Assembly: GCA_042408875.1 (NCBI GenBank)
Contig: JBHOQS010000007.1
Span: 170,415 to 234,414, forward strand
Length of the DNA: 64,000 bases
Origin: JBHOQS01 sp042408875
GTDB taxonomy: Bacteria; Chloroflexota; UBA11872; JBHOQS01
Direction: 5' to 3'
Made by a program: the position numbers and the translations under genes. Under the pieces are notes generated by a model. That model did not search any database, was not told the origin of the DNA, and was given only the letters and a program-made list of their open reading frames with translations. Shown one piece after another: positions 51,212 through 59,598 of the stretch (its first letter is position 1; each line of letters begins with the position of its first letter).

Positions 51212-52324
51212 TTACTCGTCGAGCGTGCCAAAGGGCAGGTCTGCGGGCATAGGCGCAGGGCGCTCGTACGGTGCGCTGGGGCTGTATGCCGTGCCCGTCT
51301 CGGCGGAGTCAAGAAAGCCCAGCATCGCATCGAGCACGGCGAACGCCAGCTCGGCGCTGCACCGATGTGGCCGGCCAGATCGCAGAGCGTGTGCCATGTC
51401 GGCAACGCCGACGGCGCGGCCATAGCCAGTGACGAACGCGTGCGGCACATCCTGCCAGGCCTCGTCGGCGGCGCGGCGGAGCTGCACCGGCCCGTCGAAC
51501 CTGTTCGGATCGGGCACGCGCAGCGTCCCCTCAGTGCCGTAGATCGTAATCGGAAACGTCTTGTCGTAGACGGGGTGCCAGACAGCAAAGCTTGTGATAA
51601 TCGTGCCAAGTGCACCACTGTTGAACTCGATGGTGCCGCAGATGTGATCGGGCGTTTCGACGCGGATCGTCTGCCCGTACTTTGGCTTGCTTGTAATAGT
51701 GCGCTCAGGGATGGCGATGGTCGCCGCACCAGTGAGGCGCTGGATCGGCCCCAGCAGGTTCATCAGCGCAGTGAGGTAGTACGGCCCCATGTCAAGCATC
51801 GGGCCACCGCCGGGCTGGTAGTAAAACTCAGGATTGGGATGCCACGACTCGTGGCCGTGCCCCATCATGAACGCCGTGAACGCCACCGGCCGGCCAATGG
51901 CGCCATCGTCTACTAGCTTGCGCGCCGTCTGTATCCCTGCACCGAGGACTGTATCGGGCGCGCAGCCCACACGCACCCCCCGCGCCACTGCAGCAGCCAG
52001 AATGCGCCGGCCATCGTCACGAGTGATGGCCAACGGCTTCTCAGAATACACGTGCTTGCCGTGCTCGATCGCCGCCAGCGTCACCGGGGCATGCGCCTGC
52101 GGCACCGTCAGGTTGAGCACAAGCTCGATCCCGTCATCGGCAAGCAGCTCTTCAGTCGTACAGACCTTCGGAATTTCAAATTCCTGCGCGCGGGCCTTCG
52201 CCCGCTCGAGATCAAGGTCCGCGCAGGCTACGATGTGCAAGATTGGAAAGCTGCGGGCATTCTTTAAATACTGCCCGCTGATCGCACCGCAGCCGACCAC
52301 GCCGACTCGCACCGGCTCTACCAT
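51212..52324 (-). CDS. Gfo/Idh/MocA family oxidoreductase (second copy)
   Basis: This 370-residue NAD(P)-dependent dehydrogenase-like protein has a Rossmann motif GVVGCGAISGQYL near the start and the family EKP (VYSEKPLA). GGGPMLDMGPYYLTALMNLLG matches the conserved substrate-site segment GG.l.D.g.y. It resembles the enzyme at 3620-4663 only at family level. I chose the ATG at 52324, with AGGAGT 10 bases upstream; the GTG at 52333 is too close. It is divergent from an aldo/keto reductase, and both may act on one sugar. Confidence 0.9.
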   Translation of the reverse strand: MVEPVRVGVVGCGAISGQYLKNARSFPILHIVACADLDLERAKARAQEFEIPKVCTTEELLADDGIELVLNLTVPQAHAPVTLAAIEHGKHVYSEKPLAITRDDGRRILAAAVARGVRVGCAPDTVLGAGIQTARKLVDDGAIGRPVAFTAFMMGHGHESWHPNPEFYYQPGGGPMLDMGPYYLTALMNLLGPIQRLTGAATIAIPERTITSKPKYGQTIRVETPDHICGTIEFNSGALGTIITSFAVWHPVYDKTFPITIYGTEGTLRVPDPNRFDGPVQLRRAADEAWQDVPHAFVTGYGRAVGVADMAHALRSGRPHRCSAELAFAVLDAMLGFLDSAETGTAYSPSAPYERPAPMPADLPFGTLDE

Positions 52325-52495
52325 TGTCGGCACACTCCTGAGAAAGGTTCGTGTGATGCGTGGCTTGACGCTACACTATGCGAAGTGTACGCAGTTCTAT
52401 CTCAGGCGGCAAGGCGCGCCCTCTGCTACACTACGAGAGCGCCGGGCTGGTTCGCTGGTGGCCCGGCCTGAGTGCAGTGGGGAGGAAACCTACAG

Positions 52496-53446
52496 ATGCA
52501 ATACGGTGCGATCCCAACCGTGAGCGAGCGCGTATCCCGGCTGGTCATGGGCAGCTTGGTATTCTCGCTGGAGACCCTGGAGCAACGAGATACGACCTTT
52601 GCCTTGCTTGATCGGTTCGTCGAGGCTGGCGGGAACGCCGTGGACACGGCGTACATCTACCGCCGCGGTGAGAGCGAGCGTGCCATTGGGGCGTGGCTGC
52701 GCGAGCGTTCGTGCCGCGATCGCATGATCATCATCACCAAGGGTGGGTTCATCTACCATCCCGATGGCCGTCTCGAGGTCAGCCCGGAGCTGATCGCCGA
52801 GCACTTGACGGCCAGCCTGGAACGCCTCCAAGTAGAGGTGATCGACCTGTATGTCCTGCACCGGGACGATCCTGCGGTGCCCGTGGGCGAGCTCGTGGAA
52901 TGCCTGAACGACCATGTCCGCGCCGGGCGTATCCGTGCCTTCGGAGGATCGAACTGGCATCATCGGCGCATCGAGGCTGCGAACGCCTACGCGCGGGAGC
53001 GCGGCCTGCGCGGCTTCGTCGCCAGCAGTCCTAACCTGGCGCTGGCGGTGCCGCGCGAGCCCATGTGGGCGGATTGTCTTTCCATTGCTGGCGATCGCGA
53101 GGCGCTCGAGTGGTACCGGCACACGCAGTTCCCAGTGTTAGCCTGGTCTGCACAGGCGCGCGGCTTCTTCTCCGGGCGTTTCTCCCCGGAGACACAGCCA
53201 GATGCCGATGTGGCACGAGTGTACTATACCCCGGAGAACTGGGAGCGGCTGCGCCGCGCACGCGAGGTTGCGGCGCGCCATGGCTGTACGCCGAACCAGG
53301 TGGCGCTGGCGTGGGTGCTCCACCAGCAGCTGAACGTCTTTCCGATCGTCGGCCCGGCGACCATAAGTGAACTGGACGACACGCTAGGCGCCCTGGAGGT
53401 ACGCCTCACCGACGAGGAGGTGGCCTGGCTGAATCTCGAGCGCTAG
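52496..53446 (+). CDS. Aldo/keto reductase
   Basis: This 316-residue NADPH-dependent (alpha/beta)8 oxidoreductase has the catalytic tetrad visible: Asp and Tyr in VDTAYIY, Lys in IITKGG, His in VLHRDD. The cofactor region near the C-terminus has PIVGPATISELDD. It lacks the small N-terminal extension present in the longer frame. I chose the ATG at 52496, after GGGGAGGAAA. The divergent neighbour is a Gfo/Idh/MocA dehydrogenase. Confidence 0.92.
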   Translation: MQYGAIPTVSERVSRLVMGSLVFSLETLEQRDTTFALLDRFVEAGGNAVDTAYIYRRGESERAIGAWLRERSCRDRMIIITKGGFIYHPDGRLEVSPELIAEHLTASLERLQVEVIDLYVLHRDDPAVPVGELVECLNDHVRAGRIRAFGGSNWHHRRIEAANAYARERGLRGFVASSPNLALAVPREPMWADCLSIAGDREALEWYRHTQFPVLAWSAQARGFFSGRFSPETQPDADVARVYYTPENWERLRRAREVAARHGCTPNQVALAWVLHQQLNVFPIVGPATISELDDTLGALEVRLTDEEVAWLNLER

Positions 53447-54071
53447 GCTGAGGAGCTAAGCGATGCCTGCCAGGGCAACGAGCCGCCGACGCAGACGCTC
53501 AAGGGGGAGCGTTCGAATGGAACAGGGGCGTTGCCATACGTCTGCGGCTTGGGCGCGTTTACGCACGAGCTCGGCGCAGTGTGCGGTGCCATCGGTACAG
53601 CCCGGTTCGTCGGCTTTCACACCTGTGGCCAGATCACGCGTGCGGGCTGTTCAGCGGGTTCCATACCTACACTAACGGTGGTGTGTGATCCCAGAGCGAG
53701 GTCCTCGCGGCGGGCATCGCGTGATGGGAACGCTGCTTTTGCTGCTTCGGCTGGCTGTAGCGATGGCGGAGCCAGCGCTGCCAGCAGGCCGCTCGGGTGC
53801 TGGCGCACACTCCGAGTGCCAGGGAGACGATCATTCACAGTTGCGCTGCCCCGCGCGTGACAGTCGACAGTATATAATACACCATGTGTATGCGCGCCGG
53901 AGGTAACGTAGTAGGGGTGCTCGGTGCACCTTCAATCCGCACTTCGTCACGAAACTAAATTATCATTAAAATTAATTAATTTAATTAATTTATATTAGTT
54001 AAATTATTAAGTAAGATAGATTAAGTAGATAAAGACTAAATTAGGATAAAACTAGGAAAGGCTCACGCCTG
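53447..54071. other. Long gap upstream of recO with leader promoter
   Basis: No convincing gene is present. A plus-strand TATAAT at 53873-53878 is followed 5 bases later by an ATG opening a 24-codon frame (MCMRAGGN... to TAA), perhaps a leaderless peptide or leader of recO. The AT-rich island at 53951-54060 then follows. The rest shows no clear coding pattern. Confidence 0.5.
53951..54060 (+). repeat. AT-rich island before recO
   Basis: About 110 bases of mainly A and T include ATTAATTAATTT and AATTAATTT, then ATTAAG at 54006 and 54020 (14 apart), then GACTAAATTAGG and AAAACTAGG. It ends just before GGAAAGGCTC and the recO ATG. Confidence 0.85.
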
Positions 54072-54869
54072 ATGCGCCCTGACCGTGACCGGCTCTACAA
54101 GACTGAAGCGATCGTGCTGAAGCGGCTCGACTTCGGCGAGGCCGATAAGATCCTTACGCTCTTTACGCCCGGTCTGGGCAAGGTGCGCGCGGTGGCCAAG
54201 GGCGTGCGCAAGCTAAAGAGCCGCCTGGCCGGCCACATCGAGCTCTTCTCCTTCAGCACTATGATGCTGGCGATGGGACGCACCCTGGATGTAGTGACCC
54301 AGGGTGAGACCATCGATTCGTTTCGCAATATTCGCGCCGACCTCTGGCGCACCGGGCACGCCTGCTACGCCTGCGAGCTGCTGGACCGCCTGACTGAGGA
54401 GCGTATGGAGAGCTACCCGGCCTTTACACTCCTCCTGACCTTCCTGCGCCGGCTGGACGAGGGGGAGCCTCCCGAGCTGTGCCTGCGTTCGTATGAGCTC
54501 CGGCTCTTGGGCGCGCTCGGCTATGGGCCGTCGCTGGTGCGCTGTGTGCACTGCCAGGCCCCGCTCCAGCCTGAGGTGAACTACTTCAGCGCTCTGGCAG
54601 GCGGGATGCTCTGTCCGTCCTGTGGCACGCACACTGGCACCGCGCGGCCGGTCTCGGTAGCCGCGCAGAAAGTGCTGCGGGTGCTGGCGCGCGATGACCT
54701 CGAGACAATGCGCCGGCTGCGGGTCTCTCCAGACCTGCACCGCGAGCTGGAGACGATCACGCGCGGCGCCGCCATGCAGGTGCTGGAGGCCGAGTTGAAA
54801 TCGGCCGCCTTCCTGGATGCGCTCCGCGTGCGGCGGTGGGAGGCATCGAGCGAATGGAAGCCCCTCTAG
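54072..54869 (+). CDS. recO: DNA repair protein RecO
   Basis: This 265-residue protein helps load RecA in the RecFOR recombination pathway. The N-terminal OB fold starts YKTEAIVLKRLDFGEADKIL. The C-terminal helical domain contains a zinc site of Cys158-Cys161 and Cys181-Cys184 (CVHC, CPSC), as in many RecO proteins. Its ATG is preceded by GGAAAGG. The upstream AT-rich island makes its leader unusual for a GC-rich genome. Confidence 0.95.
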   Translation: MRPDRDRLYKTEAIVLKRLDFGEADKILTLFTPGLGKVRAVAKGVRKLKSRLAGHIELFSFSTMMLAMGRTLDVVTQGETIDSFRNIRADLWRTGHACYACELLDRLTEERMESYPAFTLLLTFLRRLDEGEPPELCLRSYELRLLGALGYGPSLVRCVHCQAPLQPEVNYFSALAGGMLCPSCGTHTGTARPVSVAAQKVLRVLARDDLETMRRLRVSPDLHRELETITRGAAMQVLEAELKSAAFLDALRVRRWEASSEWKPL

Positions 54870-55251
54870 CCTGCTGCCTGGTCCTGTGGTACACCGCCGG
54901 CACAGGTCTTTGCCCTCTCCCCACGGGAGAGGGCTCAGGACACGGTGGCTAGTCCCGCGCGGCCGCAGCATGGCAGGTGCTCCTGTCTTCGTGCCATGCA
55001 ACGCACGCCCCGGTCCAGCCCTGCTCCACGGGAGAGGGTACTCCAGAACTCCGGCTGAGCACTGTATCTACGTCGAGTGCTGGGTCTGAATAATCTGAGT
55101 GTATAGAGCCGTGCAGCGATGCTCGATCACGCAGCTGCTGGGCGTTGAGGCGGACAGCAGGGAGCAGCGAGCGTGCGCCCGAGACGCCAATTGGGCGCAG
55201 AACGTGAAAAACGTGAAATCGGACGCATGACGTGAAAAGGATGGTTTGCCG
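54870..55251. other. Gap with GC hairpin and short repeats
   Basis: GCCCTCTCCC at 54912-54921 pairs perfectly with 54925-54934 around a CAC loop, a REP-like hairpin that may end recO transcription. Near the right end AACGTGAAA occurs at 55201 and 55210, with a third ACGTGAAA at 55230, just before the glyS ribosome site. Confidence 0.65.
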
Positions 55252-56601
55252 ATGACAGAGACTACCGTGCAGCCGCAGGCTGATGTTGATCGCCCGGATC
55301 CTCAGCGGATGGAGAAGATCGTTTCGCTGTGTAAGCGGCGTGGCTTCGTGTTTCCCACGAGCGAGATCTACGGCGGCGTAGGCAGCACCTGGGACTTCGG
55401 CCCTCTCGGCGTCGAACTCGAGCGAAACATCAAAGAAGCCTGGTGGAAGGATATCGTTCATCGCCGCCCCGATGTGGTAGGTCTGGATAGCGCCATCTTA
55501 ATGGCAACCGATGTCTGGCGCGCCTCGGGGCACCTCCAGCACTTCATCGATCCGCTGGTCGAGTGCAAGCGCTGCCATCACCGCTTCCGCGCTGACGAGA
55601 TTGGCGACCGGTGCCCGGACTGCGGTGGTGAGCTGACCGAGGCGCGCCAGTTCAACACCATGTTCAAGACCTTCGTCGGCCCGGTCGAGGAGGAGGCGGC
55701 AGTCGCCTACCTGCGCCCCGAGACGGCCCAAGGCATCTTCGTGAACTTCCGGCTGGTGCAGCAGGCCGCTCGCCTGAAGCTGCCGTTCGGTATCGCACAG
55801 ATCGGCAAGGCCTTCCGCAACGAGATCACCACCGGGAACTTCCTCTTCCGTGTGCGCGAGTTCGAGCAGATGGAGCTGGAGTACTTCGTCTACCCCGGCA
55901 CTGACGAGGCGTGGCACGCTCGCTGGATCGAAGAGCGGCACCGGTGGTATCTGAAGTACGGCCTGCGTCCGGAGAACTTGCGGCTGTATCCCCACCCGAA
56001 GGAGAAGCTGTCCCACTATTCCAAGGCCACCACGGACATTATGTATCGTTTCCCCTTCGGCTGGGGCGAGCTCGAAGGTATTGCCAACCGCACCGACTAC
56101 GATCTGCGGCGGCACAGCGAGTACTCCGGCAAGGATCTGTCATACTACGACGAGGAGACGAAGGAGCACGTGGTGCCGTATGTGATCGAGCCGTCGGCAG
56201 GGGTGGGCCGCATCTTCCTAGCGCTGATCGCTGATGCCTACGACGAGGAGCCGGACAAAGGCGGCGTGCGCACGGTGCTGCACCTGCATCCCGCGCTGGC
56301 CCCGGTGAAGGCGGCGGTTTTTCCGCTCCTGCGCAACGACGAGCGGCTGGTGGCGCTGGCGAAAGAGGTGTTCGAGGGCTTGCTGGACGAGTTCGTGGTA
56401 CAGTATGACGAGACCGGCGCTATCGGCCGGCGCTACCGCCGCCAGGACGAGATCGGCACGCCCTTTTGCATCACGATCGACCATCAGAGCCTGGAGGACC
56501 GCACTGTGACGGTGCGCGAGCGCGACAGCATGGCGCAGGAGCGCGTGGCGATCAGCGAGCTGGTGGCGTACATTGGGCCGCGCGTGCGGTTCCCGAAGTG
56601 A
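55252..56601 (+). CDS. glyS: Glycine-tRNA ligase (homodimeric type)
   Basis: This 449-residue class II tRNA synthetase charges tRNA-Gly. Motif 1 is near GSTWDFGPLGVELERNI, motif 2 is GKAFRNEITTGNFLFRVREF, and motif 3 includes GVGRIFLALI. The C-terminal anticodon-binding domain starts about residue 345. Its Cys pairs KRCHHRF and CPDCGG form a zinc site in the insertion. It is the archaeal/eukaryal-like single-chain form. ATG at 55252 follows AAGGATGG. A MITE-like element begins at the stop codon. Confidence 0.96.
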   Translation: MTETTVQPQADVDRPDPQRMEKIVSLCKRRGFVFPTSEIYGGVGSTWDFGPLGVELERNIKEAWWKDIVHRRPDVVGLDSAILMATDVWRASGHLQHFIDPLVECKRCHHRFRADEIGDRCPDCGGELTEARQFNTMFKTFVGPVEEEAAVAYLRPETAQGIFVNFRLVQQAARLKLPFGIAQIGKAFRNEITTGNFLFRVREFEQMELEYFVYPGTDEAWHARWIEERHRWYLKYGLRPENLRLYPHPKEKLSHYSKATTDIMYRFPFGWGELEGIANRTDYDLRRHSEYSGKDLSYYDEETKEHVVPYVIEPSAGVGRIFLALIADAYDEEPDKGGVRTVLHLHPALAPVKAAVFPLLRNDERLVALAKEVFEGLLDEFVVQYDETGAIGRRYRRQDEIGTPFCITIDHQSLEDRTVTVRERDSMAQERVAISELVAYIGPRVRFPK

Positions 56602-56879
56602 GGGCTGTCAACGGATTTCGGGACACGGATTGAACGGAGTGTTCCGGGTTGGCAGCGAGCTCACTACGGCTGGTTGTGCGGTGCTCCAGCGAGGCTGTCA
56701 ACCCATTTTGGGACACGCATTCGAACAGAATTGAACAGATACGCCCGGCCGGGGATATGCATGGCTTCAGCACCCGCCGGTATGGTTGTCGGGTAGTGGC
56801 GGATGTATGTCAGGCTGGAGATGCGACAGAGACTGTGCCTTTATCTGTTCAATCCATGTCCAAATCCGCTCACAGCCCT
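56601..56879. mobile_element. MITE-like element, copy B
   Basis: About 279 bases bounded by AGGGCTGTCAACGGATTT and the inverted end AAATCCGCTCACAGCCCT. The terminal repeats are about 36 bases long, differ at a few positions, and continue with GACACGGATTGAAC-type words. An internal direct copy of the end (GGCTGTCAACCCATTT) lies near 56692. It abuts the glyS stop codon and has no coding capacity. Confidence 0.75.
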
Positions 56880-56886
56880 CTGCCGG

Positions 56887-56940
56887 TGTTAGGGCATAGG
56901 TATGGACTAAGTAATAAATAAAAAAAATAAATAAAGCGTA
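56887..56940 (+). repeat. AT-rich island before the serine hydrolase gene
   Basis: TAAGTAATAAATAAAAAAAA and TAAATAAAGCG form a short AT-rich stretch about 20 bases before the next ATG. The period is unclear, but TAAATAA recurs. Confidence 0.65.
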
Positions 56941-56959
56941 GGAAGAGCATCGAGCGAGG

Positions 56960-58012
56960 ATGGCCATGCAAGCCACGGGACCTGTGCTGGATCAGGCGCT
57001 GGTGGGCGAGGCAGTTCGCCGCCTGGAGACGTTCATCGAGCAGGGACTGCTCCACGGGGCAGTCCTGGCCGCCGGCCGGCGCGTCGGCCTGGTGGCGCTG
57101 CACGCCGCTGGCCTGGCTCGCTGGGACGGCGAGCCGCAGCCGGTGCGCCCGGACACGATCTTCGCCATCGCCTCGATCACGAAGCCAATCGTTGCCACGG
57201 CGATCATGCAGCTCGTCGAGCGTGGCCTGCTGCTCGTGAACGATCCGGTGGCAGTGCATATCCCTGAGTTCGGGTGCAATGGCAAGGGCGCTGTGACCGT
57301 CAAACATCTCCTGACGCACACCTCCGGGCTGGATGAAGGCTATCAGGCGACCCTGCGCGAGCGCGGCGCCCCGCGCGAGGAGTTTGTCCGTGGGGCATGC
57401 ACGAGCTTCATCAAATGGGAGCCTGGCATGCGCTATGAGTACTGCAACGCCTCGTTCTGGGTGCTGGGTGAGCTGATCGAGCGGCTGAGCGGTGAGCGGC
57501 TGGAAGAATACCTGCGACGCCATATCTTCGAGCCACTGGGCATGCGCGATACTGGCTTTACGCTCACAGAGAGACAGCGTGAGCGCATCTCGGCGGTGGC
57601 CGGAGGCCAGCCGGAGCAGGGCCTCGACTTCTGGCTGCGGCTGGCCGAGTACGCTCACCCGGCCGGCGGGCTCTTCAGCACGGCGCACGACCTGGCGCAG
57701 TTCGGCCGAGCGTTTCTGAACGGAGGGACGCTGGAGGGCACGCGCCTGCTCTCGCCGGCGAGCATCGCGGCGATGACCGAGAACCATACGCCCGGCCTGC
57801 CTGAGCAGCGCGGCCTGGGTTGGGCTTTGCAGCGCTGGCCCGGTGAGCCCTGCGGAGCGCCCGGCTACGGCCACGGCGGCGCCACCGGCACGCAGCTCCG
57901 CATCTATCCCGAGCTCGATCTGGTGGCTGTCTTCCTGGCCAACCGCGTCGGCCTGAACGATCGTGTGCAGCCGGTCGTGCTCAATCCGGTCGTTGCTGCA
58001 GCGTCTGTGTAA
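56960..58012 (+). CDS. Serine hydrolase, beta-lactamase class C family
   Basis: This 350-residue protein has the penicillin-binding/class C fold with nucleophile Ser72 and Lys75 (SITK), YCN at 161-163 (the Y-x-N motif), and GHGG near 308 in place of KTG. No signal peptide is seen, so it is likely an intracellular esterase or peptidase and not a beta-lactamase. GAGCGAGG precedes the ATG. It lies behind a MITE-like element and an AT island. Confidence 0.9.
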   Translation: MAMQATGPVLDQALVGEAVRRLETFIEQGLLHGAVLAAGRRVGLVALHAAGLARWDGEPQPVRPDTIFAIASITKPIVATAIMQLVERGLLLVNDPVAVHIPEFGCNGKGAVTVKHLLTHTSGLDEGYQATLRERGAPREEFVRGACTSFIKWEPGMRYEYCNASFWVLGELIERLSGERLEEYLRRHIFEPLGMRDTGFTLTERQRERISAVAGGQPEQGLDFWLRLAEYAHPAGGLFSTAHDLAQFGRAFLNGGTLEGTRLLSPASIAAMTENHTPGLPEQRGLGWALQRWPGEPCGAPGYGHGGATGTQLRIYPELDLVAVFLANRVGLNDRVQPVVLNPVVAAASV

Positions 58013-58081
58013 GCACGATCGTGCCTCTCAGGGTCTGAGAGCACGCTGGAGCCTCTGAAAAAAGCTGAAAAAGCTGGAGCT

Positions 58082-58339
58082 ATGCCCCGTCGAACCCCTG
58101 CGATCGAGCGTGTAGACGCCACGCGGTATCGGGTCTCGTTCGACCCGCCGCTGGAGCCAGAGGTGGCGCTCTTCTACTTCGGCTTCTCCCCCGAGACCGA
58201 GTTGCACTGGCGCAGTGGCAAGGTTGTTGCGGTCATTGCGCCGGTCTCGGTGTATGAGCGGATCGTGCGCGACTTCTCGGACGAGCCCGACCAGCCGGAC
58301 GGCGCCAGGATGGAGGAGTGCACCGAGTCCCAGATATGA
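58082..58339 (+). CDS. Small uncharacterised protein coupled to hemW
   Basis: This 85-residue protein has a short beta-rich body, RYRVSFDPPLEPEVALFYFG and HWRSGKVVAVIAP, and an acidic tail. I recognise no family. Its stop overlaps the hemW start (ATGA), so the two are coupled. CTGGAGCT is the likely ribosome site. Just upstream lie tandem CTGAAAAAG words and a CTCTCAG/CTGAGAG hairpin. Confidence 0.7.
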   Translation: MPRRTPAIERVDATRYRVSFDPPLEPEVALFYFGFSPETELHWRSGKVVAVIAPVSVYERIVRDFSDEPDQPDGARMEECTESQI

Positions 58340-59556
58340 GTTCGTCGTTTTCCTATATTGCCCCGCGCCTGGCGCTGTACATCCACATCCCGTTCTGCCC
58401 TACGCGCTGCATCTACTGCGACTTCAACGCCTACGCCGGAGCGGGATACCTGCGTGAGCGGTACGTCGCCGCGGTCTGCCGCGAGCTTGAGGCATGGGGG
58501 CGCACCTGGCCGCGCCGGCCCGGCGACGAGAGAAACGCGCCGCCCGCCATGCTGCCGGATGGCTGGCGCGTGCACACGATCTACCTGGGTGGGGGCACGC
58601 CGTCGATGCTGGCCCCAGACCAGATCGCCGCCATTCTGGCCGCCGCCCGCGCGGCCTTCGCCGTCGAGCCAGACGCCGAGATCAGCATGGAGGTCAACCC
58701 CGGTACGGTGGATGAAGCCTACTTCAGTGCTGTCCGCGCTGCGGGGGTCAACCGCGTCTCTCTCGGTGTGCAGAGCTTCGATGACGCGCGGCTGAAGGCG
58801 CTCAGCCGCGTCCATACCGCTGCCGAGGCCCGGTGGGCATACGCCGCGGCGTACGCAGCCGGCCTGGCAAACGTCAATATCGACCTCATCTTCGGGCTGG
58901 AAGGGCAGGACCTGGCGGCGTGGCGCTGGGAGCTGGAGGAGGCCCTGGCGCTCCAGCCGCGGCCGGTGCACCTCTCTCTGTACGGCCTCACGGTTGAGCC
59001 GCGCACGCCGCTAGAGGTCTTCGTGCGCCGTGGGCGCGTGCGCCTGCCGGACGCTGATGCTCAGGCCGAGATGTACGAGCTGGCCGAGGACGTGCTCGAC
59101 GCGCACGGCTACGAGCACTACGAGATCTCGAACTGGTGCCTGCCCGGCTATGCCTGCCGGCACAACCTGGTGTACTGGCGCAACGAACCGTACCTGGGCG
59201 TCGGCTGCGGTGCACACAGTGCCCTGGCCGGGCGGCGCTGGGCGAACCTGGCCCCGCCGCGGGCGTACTGCGAAGCCATCGAACACGCCGGGCACGCCAT
59301 CGACCCGGCATACGAGCAGGAGCCCGACCCGGCACTAGACCTGGCAGACACGCTGATTCTGGGCCTGCGCACCGCCGCGGGCGTCTGTCTGGACCGGCTC
59401 CAGGCGCGCCACGGCCCTCTGCCGGAGCGGTACGTGGCGATCTTCAACGAGCTGGCCGCCGCCGGCCTCGTCGAGCAGGCCGGTAGCGTGCTGCGCCTCA
59501 CCCGCCGCGGCCGCCTGGTGGCCAACCAGATTTTCATCCGCCTTCTGCCAGAGTAG
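58336..59556 (+). CDS. hemW: Radical SAM heme chaperone HemW
   Basis: This 406-residue protein was long called oxygen-independent coproporphyrinogen III oxidase. The radical-SAM cluster motif is Cys21, Cys25, Cys28 (CPTRCIYCDF). YLGGGTPSML and EVNPGTVD follow, as do LSLGVQSFDD and DLIFGLEGQ. The tyrosine/cysteine pattern before the motif (ALYIHIPF) is of the HemW branch, not HemN. It transfers heme to target proteins. ATG at 58336 overlaps the previous gene. Confidence 0.92.
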   Translation: MSSSFSYIAPRLALYIHIPFCPTRCIYCDFNAYAGAGYLRERYVAAVCRELEAWGRTWPRRPGDERNAPPAMLPDGWRVHTIYLGGGTPSMLAPDQIAAILAAARAAFAVEPDAEISMEVNPGTVDEAYFSAVRAAGVNRVSLGVQSFDDARLKALSRVHTAAEARWAYAAAYAAGLANVNIDLIFGLEGQDLAAWRWELEEALALQPRPVHLSLYGLTVEPRTPLEVFVRRGRVRLPDADAQAEMYELAEDVLDAHGYEHYEISNWCLPGYACRHNLVYWRNEPYLGVGCGAHSALAGRRWANLAPPRAYCEAIEHAGHAIDPAYEQEPDPALDLADTLILGLRTAAGVCLDRLQARHGPLPERYVAIFNELAAAGLVEQAGSVLRLTRRGRLVANQIFIRLLPE

Positions 59557-59598
59557 CTGCATGGCCGCGGGCGAGCGGTAGAGACAGGAGTCCTGTGT

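Noticed and set aside
53531..53860. A frame with GAFTHELGAV and TLTVVC that faintly recalls a FIST-domain end
   Set aside because: The similarity is too short, the frame lacks a proper start and ribosome site, and it breaks down into low-complexity residues; at most it is a decayed remnant.
13790..54060. AT-rich islands as possible replication origins or CRISPR arrays
   Set aside because: There are no DnaA-box clusters, no regular 28-37 base repeats with unique spacers and no cas or dnaA genes; the units are 8-15 bases and contiguous.
56870..57874. A 334-codon minus-strand open frame over the serine hydrolase
   Set aside because: It is antisense to a gene with SITK and YCN motifs and shows no domain.
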